30,091 nucleotides of DNA from an uncultured Lachnospiraceae bacterium (GCA_910578605.1 CAJTQG010000017.1:1-30091); one strand, 5' to 3'; counted from the stretch's first letter, positions 15,267 to 24,341 are shown. Notes: generated by a model not told the origin, from the sequence alone. Numbers and translations are program-made.

Positions 15267-18200
15267 ATGAAAAAAAGCATAGTAAAAAGTGCAAAAGCAG
15301 TTATATCGGTATGTATGGCAGCTGCGCTTGCAGTGACAGGAATACCCACAAGCAGTCTGACAGGTGTAAAGGCAGAGGGAACACCAGTCAACAGGCCTGA
15401 TGGTTCCATGGTATATTTTGTAGACTGCGGTGATTACAATACAAGCACAGTGCCGGAGGATGGACAGCTAGGAACACACAATTCTGTCACAGAACAGATT
15501 TACGGGGAGGATAGTGTGACTGGTTATAAATGGGGTATTGTTGATACGGTGAGCAATCCATTAACAAATGGAGCCGGAGTGGGAAAAAGCGTTTCCACAG
15601 ATTGGACTTGGTCCTGTGAGACAAGTGTAACTTCTGATCAGACTTCCAAGACGGCAACAAACCGCTATACAAAAAATCAGTTTGAAAAAAATGTGAATAG
15701 ACATATTGATTATAAGTTTGAGATTGAGAACGGTACATATTATGTAGAGATTGGTCTGGCAGACCCATGGGGTGTTTCTAAGACGCCTACTATCTATACC
15801 AATTATGGCAAGACAGACCAGAAAACATTGGGAGAAAATGTAGATGTAAATAAACCTGTGGCTGGTACGGTTGCAGTGACAGATGGGGAACTGACAATCA
15901 ACTTAAAGAGTGAGAGTGCGGCAATTAATGTAAGCTACATTGAGATTAAGACAACAGGGGACGAGGCCATGGCACAGACAGACGCAGATGCCATCGTGAT
16001 ACCAGAAACCGCAACCTCCAATATTGAGCTGCCTGTAAAGGGTGCAAAGGCAAAGAGCAATATTACATGGAAGTCAAGCAATGAGGCGGTAATCAGTACC
16101 AAGGGCACAGTAAACAGACCAGCGTCAGGGAAGGCAGATGCAGTTGTTACATTGACAGCTGTAGTTACATACGGTGAGGCGAAGGTGGAAAAAAGCTATA
16201 CAGTAAAGGTGCCTGCCTTAAATGAATTGATGGGGCTGGAATATTTTGACAGGGAATCTGTTGAGGTGACAGATGCCTACTATGATAAAGCGTTGGATAT
16301 GGATGTGGAGAATCTGTTAAAGTTGGATGCGGACAGACTTCTGGCAGGTTTTCGGGAGACGGCGGCATACGCAGCGGGATGGACAGACAGCACAAAGATA
16401 AATGCTTTTATGAAAAATAAGACCAGGTATGGAGGAGGATGGGAGAACTCTTTAATCGGCGGCCATACACTTGGGCATTATATGTCAGCGGTTGCCCAGG
16501 GTATGGTCAATCCAGGTACATCTGCGGAAGATAAAGCAAAATTAACAGAGCGTTTAAACTATCTGGTAGATTCCTTATCAGAGTGTCAGGAGATGACGAA
16601 GGGAACGAATTATGAAGGCTATTTGTTTGGTGCAACCCTACCTACAAGCGCATTTAAAAATGATGTGGATTTACAGTTTGATAATGTGGAGAAAGGGTTA
16701 GCCAATATTTCTACACAGGCATGGGTTCCCTGGTATACAATGCACAAAATTTTAGCAGGACTGACAGATGCCTACGAGGTGGCAGGAAATGAAAAGGCTT
16801 TAGAGACGGCAAATAAATTGGCCACATGGATTTCAGCCAGAGCAAACGGATGGTCTACAGGCACTCAAAATACCGTATTAAGTATAGAGTACGGGGGAAT
16901 GAATGATGCGCTGTATCAGCTGTATAAGGTGACGAATGCAACAAACAGGGAAGAGTTTAAGAGCGCTGCTCACAAGTTTGATGAGGTTTCTCTGTTTGAC
17001 AGTGTGTTGTCCGGCGGGAAAAATGTGTTAAACGGCAAGCATGCCAACACGACTATTCCTAAGTTTTTAGGTGCGCTCTGCAGATATGAGGTGGACAACA
17101 GTGAGACGAAATATCTCCAGTATGCGGAGAGCTTCTGGCAGATGGTGATGGATGACCATACTTATATTACTGGGGGCAACAGTGAAAACGAGCATTTTGG
17201 AGCGGATTTGGATTTAGATTGTGAGAGGACAAACACCAACAATGAGACATGCAACACATACAATATGTTGAAATTGAGCAGAAGATTATTTATGATTACA
17301 GGGGATAAGAAGTATGCAGATTATTATGAAAATACGTTGATTAATGCTATTATGTCCTCCCAAAACCATGAGACTGGTTTGACAATGTATTTTCAGCCTA
17401 TGGCTACCGGATATCAGAAGGTGTTCGGCACTTTGGATACAAATTTCTGGTGCTGTACAGGTTCCGGCTATGAGAATTTTACAAAACTGCAGGACAGCAT
17501 ATATTTCAAAAAAACCGGATTGGTTGCGGTGAATCAATATCTGGCATCTACGGTTACCCAGCCGGGATATACAATTAAACAAACCGGTGATTTAAGCAAG
17601 ACAGAGACAATGAAATTTGAAGTATCAGGTACAAAAATTGATTTTGGGATGAGGCTTAGAATACCGGATTGGACAGCAGAGGGAAAAGTTGTTGTAATGT
17701 TTGGGGATGAGAAATATGAATACACTGTAAACAATGGTTATATTGTGATTCCAAATGAAAAAATCAAAGAGGGAGCCGCCTTTACCGTGACTTTGCCAAT
17801 GGAAGTGAGAGCATATAATCTGCCGGATGGGGAAAATACATATGCATTTAAGTATGGTCCATTTGTACTTAGCGCTAAGCTTGGGGCATCGAAACAAACT
17901 ACCTACTCCCACGGTGTGGCAGTGACGGTTCCGGGTACAAAAGCAGTCACATCTGACAGCATTGGAATTACCGGTGCACAGTCAGTGGAAGATTTTATGA
18001 AAAATATTAACAGCTTTCTTGTGAAAACAGAAGGTACAATGGATTTTACTTTGAAAGGTACCAATGTGGCTTATACCTTTACTACCCACTATAATCAAGA
18101 TACGGAAAATTATGGTATTTACTGGACCTACTATTTTGACCAGGACGGAAGAGGTTCTGCAGCAGTGTTGGCGGAGAAGGAAGCCAAGCGTCTTGAGCAT

Positions 18201-20162
18201 GTAAAGATAGATGCAATGGAGCAGGTTGGCCGCGGTCAGTATGAATCTAGATTCCTGCTGCCGGACGGCGAGACAAAGGATGGATTAGTGGAGAATGGTA
18301 CTTCCATAGGAATGGATGCGCCGCAGCTGACAAGAAAAGCTGCAGCGGGAAGCTCCTTTGGATATAAGATGATAGTGGCAGAAGGAGAAGACAATTATGT
18401 GCTTGTAACTTACGCAAAGGCGGACGATGGAAAGCCAATGAAAGTTTCAGTTGGAGATACCGTTCTTTTTGAAGGAATATTGGACAGCACAAAAGCTAGT
18501 ATTCATAACCTTACTTTGGCGGAGGCAGACAAGGAGGAGTATTATCAAATTCTGTACAAAATCCCAGCTTCTGCAGTGGCGGCTAATGTGACTTCCCTGG
18601 AGGTGTTGGAGGAACAAGCAAAAGTCACAAAGAGAGTAATCACAGTAATGTTTGGCGGTACAAAGACAGAGGAATCTGCAAGAGTATGCAAATCTTTATC
18701 TATGGTAAAAGCATTTGGGACAAACAACACATTGACAGCCATGAAGTACAATGGCAGGGAGATTACAGCAAACAATGGGGTGTACAATATGACAGTTCCC
18801 TATCATGTGACACCGGAAGTGAATTTTGGGATTGCCGATTCCTATGGCTACATAGAAATTAACGGAAAGGCAATTGACGAGAAGGAAGCAAAGAAGTTAA
18901 AGCTGGCAGGAACTACCTCAACATTTACAATTAAAGTGTTTGCGGAGGATTTTACTACTAGTAAAACCTACACTTTAAAAGTAACAAGAGATTACTCTAG
19001 CTTGAATTTAAAGAACAATTTAATCAAGGCATTTACATTTGAAGGAACGACAGACGGCAGTGCGGCAGTTAGTAAAGCGTCTGTTCCGGCAGTGATAAAG
19101 AATCCTGCCTATACATATGAGACAGGTAAATTTGGGAAGGCAATGACATTAAACGGTTCCTATGGATTGAAGCTGCTAGATGATGCCAGTGTGTTAGGGG
19201 AAGCATATACCATTAGCTTTTGGATGAAAGCAAAGGCTGTGGGAAATCAGTTTAATCCAACGATTACAGCGGGAACCTTTTCACCGGAATACTGGCTGAA
19301 TTTAACGCTGGATGGAAAGATTTGGTCCAAAAATGGAGATTATATTGCAACGCCTGCCTCCAGCGCTTATGTGGCAAATCAGTGGCAGCATGTTGCCCTC
19401 GTTGTAAATCCCAAGGAAGATGAAAACAGTACAGGAACATTGTATGTGGACGGAGAAGTGGTTTCCACCGGTTCTGTGGCATCTGGGATTATGACAAAAT
19501 CTAAGGGTAAAGTGTATTTTGGAGTAAATGCGTGGGATGCCCTGTTCCAAGGGGGCGTGGACGATATTATGCTGTTTAATAAAGCGTTGACAGACGCGGA
19601 GGTGAGCGGTTTGATGGACAGCAAGGGAAGAGAGCAAGTAACTGGCAAACCTTCCAATCCTACAATTAATAAACCAACAGTGAAGCCATCCTTAAAGCTA
19701 AGCAAGACCAGTGTGACACTGTATACAGGCAAGGTAAGTAAGACAGCAGCGATTCAGGCAACAGTGACAGGAAAATCAAAAACCGTAGTGTGGAAGGCCG
19801 CAAATCCAAAGATTGTCACGGTAAAGAATGGAAGGATTACAGCCTTAAAGAAAGGTTCCACTACAGTGCGGGCAACAGCAAACGGTATCACAAGAAGCGT
19901 TAGGGTTACTGTAAAAAATCCTGCAATTACTGTGAAAAAAATTACAGTAAAGAAAGGAAAGACGAAAAAAGTAACTGTAAAAGTGAAGCCGGCAAAATCA
20001 GGCATCAAGTTGGTGAAATTAAGTGCCAAACAAAAAAAGATTGCTAAGGTGACATTAAAATCAGGAAAGCTTATTGTGAAAGGAAAGAAAAAAGGTTCCT
20101 TTAAGGTGACATTAAAGAGCGGAAAAGGAACAAAGAAGGTAAAGATAACGGTAAAAAAATAA
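15267..20162 (+). CDS. Secreted multidomain GH127/GH146 beta-L-arabinofuranosidase
   Basis: A 1631-residue secreted glycoside hydrolase (DUF1680 clan) predicted to release L-arabinofuranose from plant arabinans, arabinogalactan or hydroxyproline-linked arabinosides. Order: signal peptide (1-36, ending VKA); malectin/CBM-like domain (about 48-228); atrophied Ig-like domain (about 240-316); catalytic alpha-barrel (about 322-870); beta-sandwich domains resembling DUF4986 and DUF6805 (about 905-1115); a cadherin-like domain (about 1135-1245); a LamG/concanavalin-like domain (about 1250-1450); a BIG2-like Ig domain (about 1472-1548); a very lysine-rich tail to 1631. The zinc/nucleophile site is complete: Glu660 and Cys662 (ETC) with Cys729-Cys730. 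Glu642 in EHFG is a candidate acid/base. CCTGSGYENFTKL looks more GH146 than HypBA1-like GH127. No LPXTG or SLH anchor. AAAGGAAGG precedes the ATG. Confidence 0.9.
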   Translation: MKKSIVKSAKAVISVCMAAALAVTGIPTSSLTGVKAEGTPVNRPDGSMVYFVDCGDYNTSTVPEDGQLGTHNSVTEQIYGEDSVTGYKWGIVDTVSNPLTNGAGVGKSVSTDWTWSCETSVTSDQTSKTATNRYTKNQFEKNVNRHIDYKFEIENGTYYVEIGLADPWGVSKTPTIYTNYGKTDQKTLGENVDVNKPVAGTVAVTDGELTINLKSESAAINVSYIEIKTTGDEAMAQTDADAIVIPETATSNIELPVKGAKAKSNITWKSSNEAVISTKGTVNRPASGKADAVVTLTAVVTYGEAKVEKSYTVKVPALNELMGLEYFDRESVEVTDAYYDKALDMDVENLLKLDADRLLAGFRETAAYAAGWTDSTKINAFMKNKTRYGGGWENSLIGGHTLGHYMSAVAQGMVNPGTSAEDKAKLTERLNYLVDSLSECQEMTKGTNYEGYLFGATLPTSAFKNDVDLQFDNVEKGLANISTQAWVPWYTMHKILAGLTDAYEVAGNEKALETANKLATWISARANGWSTGTQNTVLSIEYGGMNDALYQLYKVTNATNREEFKSAAHKFDEVSLFDSVLSGGKNVLNGKHANTTIPKFLGALCRYEVDNSETKYLQYAESFWQMVMDDHTYITGGNSENEHFGADLDLDCERTNTNNETCNTYNMLKLSRRLFMITGDKKYADYYENTLINAIMSSQNHETGLTMYFQPMATGYQKVFGTLDTNFWCCTGSGYENFTKLQDSIYFKKTGLVAVNQYLASTVTQPGYTIKQTGDLSKTETMKFEVSGTKIDFGMRLRIPDWTAEGKVVVMFGDEKYEYTVNNGYIVIPNEKIKEGAAFTVTLPMEVRAYNLPDGENTYAFKYGPFVLSAKLGASKQTTYSHGVAVTVPGTKAVTSDSIGITGAQSVEDFMKNINSFLVKTEGTMDFTLKGTNVAYTFTTHYNQDTENYGIYWTYYFDQDGRGSAAVLAEKEAKRLEHVKIDAMEQVGRGQYESRFLLPDGETKDGLVENGTSIGMDAPQLTRKAAAGSSFGYKMIVAEGEDNYVLVTYAKADDGKPMKVSVGDTVLFEGILDSTKASIHNLTLAEADKEEYYQILYKIPASAVAANVTSLEVLEEQAKVTKRVITVMFGGTKTEESARVCKSLSMVKAFGTNNTLTAMKYNGREITANNGVYNMTVPYHVTPEVNFGIADSYGYIEINGKAIDEKEAKKLKLAGTTSTFTIKVFAEDFTTSKTYTLKVTRDYSSLNLKNNLIKAFTFEGTTDGSAAVSKASVPAVIKNPAYTYETGKFGKAMTLNGSYGLKLLDDASVLGEAYTISFWMKAKAVGNQFNPTITAGTFSPEYWLNLTLDGKIWSKNGDYIATPASSAYVANQWQHVALVVNPKEDENSTGTLYVDGEVVSTGSVASGIMTKSKGKVYFGVNAWDALFQGGVDDIMLFNKALTDAEVSGLMDSKGREQVTGKPSNPTINKPTVKPSLKLSKTSVTLYTGKVSKTAAIQATVTGKSKTVVWKAANPKIVTVKNGRITALKKGSTTVRATANGITRSVRVTVKNPAITVKKITVKKGKTKKVTVKVKPAKSGIKLVKLSAKQKKIAKVTLKSGKLIVKGKKKGSFKVTLKSGKGTKKVKITVKK

Positions 20163-20202
20163 GACATTAGATAAAACAATGAAAAAATAATCTAAAAAAT
20201 AG

Positions 20203-20245
20203 AAAACGCCAGGGCGAATAAAACAACATTTCGCCTTGGCGTTTT
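20203..20245. terminator. Bidirectional terminator between convergent genes
   Basis: A 16-bp stem (20203-20218 with 20230-20245) has one G-U/A-C difference and an 11-base loop. AAAA on the left and TTTT on the right let it stop both the arabinofuranosidase transcript and the AraC transcript. Confidence 0.88.
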
Positions 20246-20255
20246 ATGAATCCAT

Positions 20256-21125
20256 TTATTCATGAAACAGCATCCGTTTAGAGTAGGAATTGCGGTATTC
20301 TGTTGGGGACATGCCCATCGCCTTTTTGAAAGCGTTAGAAAAGTTGTGAGGGTCATGGAATCCAAGACTGTAGGCAATTTGAGAAACGCTGATATTTGTG
20401 TCGGATAATTGTGCTGCCGCTCTTGCCATCAATTCTTGAACTAAATATTTTTTTAAGGGCATTCCTGCCATCTTATTAAAAAATGTAGTTAAATATTTTT
20501 CATTATAGCCAAAATAATCAGCGATATTGCTCACCTTTAAGTTTTCACAAATATGATAGGAAATATAATCCACTATATCATGATACAATTGCTCTCCGGA
20601 TTTTTTGATTTCCGATTCAGGGGTTGGATTCATCTGGTTGTATGCTTCGCATACAGCAGCTGTAGTCAGGCAATTATTTGTGATGGGATTGTGGTAGCGC
20701 CTGACAGAGTCCTGCAAGGTTTTTAATAGGACGATAATCCGGTCGGGGGTGGTAAGCTTGCCTTGCTGTGGAATGATTAGATGACGCTTGTCTGATTCCT
20801 TTGGAGGATATTCCTTTGTAAAAGCTGCCGCAATATTATTTTTCCCCTGATTGCAGCCAAAATGCAGCCAGTAAAAGGCGCAGTTTGACCCTCTGTATCC
20901 ATATTGTTTTTTAGTAGGCTCCATCAACAAATATTCCCCCTCATGAACGGTATATTTTTGATGCTCGTCTGCAATATACAAAATTCCTTTTGTGACTACA
21001 ATAAATTCATAGTCAAATAATTCCCGGGTTAAGTGAGTCCACTCTGGATTTGGAGCTTCAAATTTTCCGGTAAAATTGTAGGATAATATGTTTTCTGATG
21101 GAAATGTATAGGCTTTCAAAGGCAT
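20256..21125 (-). CDS. AraC-family transcriptional regulator
   Basis: A cupin-type ligand-binding N-terminal domain (about residues 1-140) is followed by a linker and a C-terminal double helix-turn-helix (about 185-285). The first helix-turn-helix is around LKVSNIADYFGYNEKYLTTFF. The second contains ISVSQIAYSLGFHDPHNFSNAFKK and the typical ending MSPTEYRNSY. 289 residues, normal for the family. Its Shine-Dalgarno TTAGGAG overlaps the TAG stop of aroE, so translation is coupled to the shikimate dehydrogenase. It converges on the arabinofuranosidase gene and is the best local candidate regulator of it (inference). The effector is unknown. Confidence 0.92.
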   Translation of the reverse strand: MPLKAYTFPSENILSYNFTGKFEAPNPEWTHLTRELFDYEFIVVTKGILYIADEHQKYTVHEGEYLLMEPTKKQYGYRGSNCAFYWLHFGCNQGKNNIAAAFTKEYPPKESDKRHLIIPQQGKLTTPDRIIVLLKTLQDSVRRYHNPITNNCLTTAAVCEAYNQMNPTPESEIKKSGEQLYHDIVDYISYHICENLKVSNIADYFGYNEKYLTTFFNKMAGMPLKKYLVQELMARAAAQLSDTNISVSQIAYSLGFHDPHNFSNAFKKAMGMSPTEYRNSYSKRMLFHE

Positions 21126-21130
21126 AGCTC

Positions 21131-22006
21131 CTAACTAAAATATTTTTCTTTTATGATGGATACAGGCATATCCTGTCCAGTCCAGATGTTAAATGCCTCT
21201 GCCCCCTGGTAGAGCAGCATATATAAACCATTGAAGGTAAGACAACCCTGTTCCTTTGCCAGACGCAGCAATTTTGTTTCCCGTGGATTGTAGATAACAT
21301 CAGATACAATTAAGCCTTCATGGAGCATGGAGGAATCCTGGATGACACAGCCGTCAATATTAGGTGCCATGCCCAGAGATGTTCCGTTGGTGAGAATCTG
21401 GCTGTTGTCTATGCTTTTCTTTAATTGAGTCGTGTCACTAATATCAAAAAGGGAGGCTTTACATTTTGTATTTTTATTGATGGTGTCTATTAATTTTTCA
21501 GCACGCATCCAAAATTCATCTTTTAAACTGAACATATGAATCTGTGCCACTCCGTCAAGGGCTGCCTGTACACACACGGCAGTAGCGGCACCTCCGGCAC
21601 CAAGCAAAGTCATATTTTTGCCGATAATATTATGTCCGGCATCCTTTACAGCGCGCATATAGCCAATGCCGTCTGTGTTGTAGCCAATACATTTATTATT
21701 TTCGATTAGCACAGTATTGACGGCGCCTATCATTTCGGCGGCGGGGGAGAGCTGATCGGCAAGGTCACACATAAGATTTTTGTCCGGCATAGTACAGTTA
21801 AATCCTTTTGCCCCCAATAGCTTTAAACCGTTGACTGCATTCTTTAAGTTTTCAGTTCCCACATCAAAGCATAGATAGACATAGTTTAAGCCTAAATGCC
21901 GAAAGGCTTCATTGTGCATTAGAGGGGAAATGCTGTGGGAGACAGGGCTGCCCAGCAGTCCGGTTAATGTGGTGTGTCCGTCAAGCAGTTGTAAATTTTG
22001 TTCCAT
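21131..22006 (-). CDS. aroE: Shikimate/quinate dehydrogenase (AroE/YdiB family)
   Basis: NAD(P)-dependent interconversion of 3-dehydroshikimate and shikimate; YdiB-type members also act on quinate. The substrate-binding motif SPVSHSISPLMHN is present. Catalytic Lys76 lies in the motif NCTMPDK and Asp112 in NTDGIG. The dinucleotide loop is LLGAGGAATA and NGTSLGM follows. The MPDK form departs from the usual NVT.PHK and recalls YdiB-like MPNK, so quinate activity is possible. 291 residues, slightly long. The start follows AAGAAGG. The gene diverges from aroD and is translationally coupled to the AraC gene downstream. Confidence 0.9.
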   Translation of the reverse strand: MEQNLQLLDGHTTLTGLLGSPVSHSISPLMHNEAFRHLGLNYVYLCFDVGTENLKNAVNGLKLLGAKGFNCTMPDKNLMCDLADQLSPAAEMIGAVNTVLIENNKCIGYNTDGIGYMRAVKDAGHNIIGKNMTLLGAGGAATAVCVQAALDGVAQIHMFSLKDEFWMRAEKLIDTINKNTKCKASLFDISDTTQLKKSIDNSQILTNGTSLGMAPNIDGCVIQDSSMLHEGLIVSDVIYNPRETKLLRLAKEQGCLTFNGLYMLLYQGAEAFNIWTGQDMPVSIIKEKYFS

Positions 22007-22080
22007 TATCGTTATCCTTCTTTCTTAAGACTTTCTTTATCCCATGAATCATGGATAAGCTATATCAATAATTTTAATAT

Positions 22081-22109
22081 ATTTTAATAGATTCGATAAG
22101 GGTTGTCAA
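22081..22109 (-). promoter_or_regulatory. aroE-araC promoter (minus strand)
   Basis: Reading the minus strand, TTGACA (22109-22104) and TAAAAT (22086-22081) are exactly 17 bases apart. The leader to the aroE ATG would be about 67 bases. The -35 box overlaps the aroD -35 box by five bases on the opposite strand. Confidence 0.75.
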
Positions 22110-22131
22110 ATAATTCTGCAGGCATTATAAT
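22103..22131 (+). promoter_or_regulatory. aroD promoter (plus strand)
   Basis: TTGTCA (22103-22108) and TATAAT (22126-22131) are exactly 17 bases apart. The leader to ATG 22206 would be about 68 bases. It shares its -35 region with the divergent aroE promoter. Confidence 0.78.
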
Positions 22132-22205
22132 AGGGCATACGGTTAGTGATAAATAGCTGACAAAACAAGGATAAACAAATTTCGTAAAAAGGATTGGTAT
22201 AGAAC

Positions 22206-22964
22206 ATGTTAGTGCGGCAATTGGAGATTGGAGCAGGCAGGCCTAAAATATGTGTGTCTGTGACGGGAAGGGATGAGAATGAGATAATAGAACAGCTAAA
22301 GCAGGTGAAGGCGTCTAGAGCTGATTTGACAGAGTGGCGGGTTGATTATTATACAAATGTATCAGAATTAGAAAAAGTTGGTACTCTTCTTTGCACAATG
22401 CGGGAGGTTTTGCAGGACATGCCGCTGTTGTTTACTTTTCGAACGAAGGAGGAGGGGGGAGAAAGGGAAATAAGCCCCCAAGATTATGAGCAGCTGAATT
22501 TGTATGCCGCAAAAAGCGGCTATGTGGATTTGATAGATGTGGAGTTAGAAAAGACAGACAAGGGTATTGCCAAAATGAGACAGGAATTAGATCAAAGACA
22601 GGAATTAAAGGTATACATAACCGCATCCTATCATGATTTTCAGAAAACTCCGCCTGTGCAGGAGATGGTTGAGCGATTAGAAAAAATGAAAGAGCAGGGG
22701 GCACATATAGTCAAGCTGGCAGTGATGCCTCAGTGCAGACAGGATGTAATCAATCTGATGGAGGCTTCCTTAAAAGTACAAGGTGAAGTGCCTGTTATCA
22801 CTATGTCTATGGGAGAGATGGGCAGAATTAGCCGTGTTGCAGGAGGCTTAACGGGGTCGGCGGTTACATTTGGAGCTGTGGGGGAGGTATCTGCCCCAGG
22901 GCAGATAGAGTGCGACAGATTACATCAAATGTTATGCTGGGTAAACGGAAATGTCATAATATAA
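22206..22964 (+). CDS. aroD: Type I 3-dehydroquinate dehydratase
   Basis: Dehydrates 3-dehydroquinate to 3-dehydroshikimate through a Schiff base. The active-site residues fall at the same numbers as in the enterobacterial enzyme: His143 in SYHDF and Schiff-base Lys170 in VKLAVMP. EWRVD, TFRTKEEGG, SMGEMGRISR and GAVGEVSAPGQ are the other family signatures. 252 residues, standard length. The ATG follows AAAAAGGATTGG. It is divergent from aroE and followed by aroK, so three shikimate steps cluster here. Confidence 0.96.
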   Translation: MLVRQLEIGAGRPKICVSVTGRDENEIIEQLKQVKASRADLTEWRVDYYTNVSELEKVGTLLCTMREVLQDMPLLFTFRTKEEGGEREISPQDYEQLNLYAAKSGYVDLIDVELEKTDKGIAKMRQELDQRQELKVYITASYHDFQKTPPVQEMVERLEKMKEQGAHIVKLAVMPQCRQDVINLMEASLKVQGEVPVITMSMGEMGRISRVAGGLTGSAVTFGAVGEVSAPGQIECDRLHQMLCWVNGNVII

Positions 22965-23037
22965 AAGTAGGTTATTTATTGTATTTGAAGTAAAAAAGAG
23001 GGAAGGGGGAACAGAAAAAAGATGGAGGAGAAGGACT

Positions 23038-23556
23038 GTGGAGAACAATATTTTATTAATTGGATTTATGGGTACAGGAAAAACTACTGTATCAGATGAG
23101 TTAAGCAAGGAGATGGGTGTGCCGGAGGTAGATATGGATGCCTGGCTTGTGGAGAAGGCTCACATGTCTATTTCGGATATATTTGACAAATTTGGGGAAG
23201 AATATTTTCGAGATATGGAGACAGAGTGTGTGAAGGAGTTATCTGGGCAGGGAGGAAAAATTATATCCTGCGGGGGAGGTGCAGTGCTGCGGCAGCAGAA
23301 TGTGGAATATATGAAAGAAAAAGGAGTGATTGTGTTGCTGACAGCCAGGCCGGAGACGATTTTGGAGAGAGTGAAGGACTCTTCAGACCGTCCTATCCTC
23401 AATGGCAATATGAATTTGGAGTTTATTTCTCGGTTAATGGAACAGCGGGCAGAAAGATATATGGAGGTGGCTGACATTATGATAGAGACAGATGATAAAT
23501 CTATCCCCCAAATCAGCAGCGAAATTCAAACAAAGTTGGAGAGCTTTAAAAGATAA
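23038..23556 (+). CDS. aroK: Shikimate kinase
   Basis: Phosphorylates shikimate with ATP to shikimate-3-phosphate. The P-loop is GFMGTGKTT (residues 9-17). The shikimate-binding Asp is in DMDAW, the arginine in YFRDME, and the glycine-rich CGGGAV follows. The lid region contains SSDRPIL. 172 residues, normal. The start codon is GTG at 23038, with GGAGGAGAAGG just upstream. It is probably co-transcribed with aroD, 73 bases away. No terminator is visible before the efp promoter. Confidence 0.95.
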   Translation: MENNILLIGFMGTGKTTVSDELSKEMGVPEVDMDAWLVEKAHMSISDIFDKFGEEYFRDMETECVKELSGQGGKIISCGGGAVLRQQNVEYMKEKGVIVLLTARPETILERVKDSSDRPILNGNMNLEFISRLMEQRAERYMEVADIMIETDDKSIPQISSEIQTKLESFKR

Positions 23557-23677
23557 AAAATATTAGTTGAATACATGAACAGTGATAGTACAAATAGTAT
23601 TTTCCAGAAAAAATGGCAGCAGGCTGTATGGAAATGTAGAAATAAGGAAAAAAAGACAATAACTGTCAACAAAGAGG

Positions 23678-23706
23678 TTGCAATATAGTTTTTTTTGTTA
23701 TAAAAT
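23678..23706 (+). promoter_or_regulatory. efp promoter
   Basis: TTGCAA (23678-23683) and TAAAAT (23701-23706) are 17 bases apart, with a run of eight T in the spacer. The layout resembles the nrdR promoter at 11105. Confidence 0.6.
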
Positions 23707-23783
23707 AAGTGTTAGCTTTTGGGCTGTTTGACAGGAATAATGGATGAAGAAGAGTTTATCCGTAAATTTAAGGAGGATATAAT

Positions 23784-24341
23784 ATGGTTTCAGCAGGCGA
23801 TTTTAGAAATGGTTTGACAATTGAGTTGGATGGCAATGTATATCAGATTATTGAATTCCAGCATGTAAAACCAGGAAAAGGTGCTGCGTTTGTTCGTACT
23901 AAATTAAAAAATATTAAAAACGGCGGTGTAGTTGAAAAAACCTTCCGTCCTACAGAAAAATGTCCCCAGGCACATATTGAGAGAAGTGATATGCAGTATC
24001 TTTACAGTGATGGAGATTTGTATCATTTTATGGACACTACTTCCTATGAGCAGATTGCATTAAATGAAGATGCCATTGGAGATTCCCTAAAGTTTGTAAA
24101 GGAAAATGAGATGGTAAAGATGTGTGCTCATAATGGAGAGGTGTTTGCCATTGAGCCCCCGTTGAATGTAGAGTTGGAAATTACGGAGACAGAGCCGGGC
24201 TTTAAGGGAGACACTGCCACAGGCGCTACAAAGCCTGCAGTTGTGGAGACAGGCGCTACCGTGTTAGTTCCGCTGTTTGTAGAGCAGGGGGACAAGATTA
24301 AAATTGATACCAGAACAGGTGAATATCTGTCAAGAGTATAA
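23784..24341 (+). CDS. efp: Elongation factor P
   Basis: Ribosome-binding factor that relieves stalling at polyproline stretches. Three beta-barrel domains in 185 residues, the standard length. The tip lysine is Lys32 in KPGKGAAFV, the site modified in several bacteria. Domain II begins at about TEKCPQAHIERSDMQYLY. The C-terminus has the family signature GFKGDTATGATKPAVVETGA and ends with DTRTGEYLSRV. AAGGAGG precedes the ATG. The gene has its own promoter and terminator, and follows aroK as in many Firmicutes. Confidence 0.97.
   Translation: MVSAGDFRNGLTIELDGNVYQIIEFQHVKPGKGAAFVRTKLKNIKNGGVVEKTFRPTEKCPQAHIERSDMQYLYSDGDLYHFMDTTSYEQIALNEDAIGDSLKFVKENEMVKMCAHNGEVFAIEPPLNVELEITETEPGFKGDTATGATKPAVVETGATVLVPLFVEQGDKIKIDTRTGEYLSRV

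Noticed and set aside
15191..15400. 69-codon open frame overlapping the start of the arabinofuranosidase
   Set aside because: It runs out of frame through the signal peptide and has no Shine-Dalgarno; the main gene is unambiguous.
19754..20179. 141-codon minus-strand frame opposite the arabinofuranosidase tail
   Set aside because: It is the hydrophobic mirror of a lysine-rich coding stretch, not a real membrane protein.
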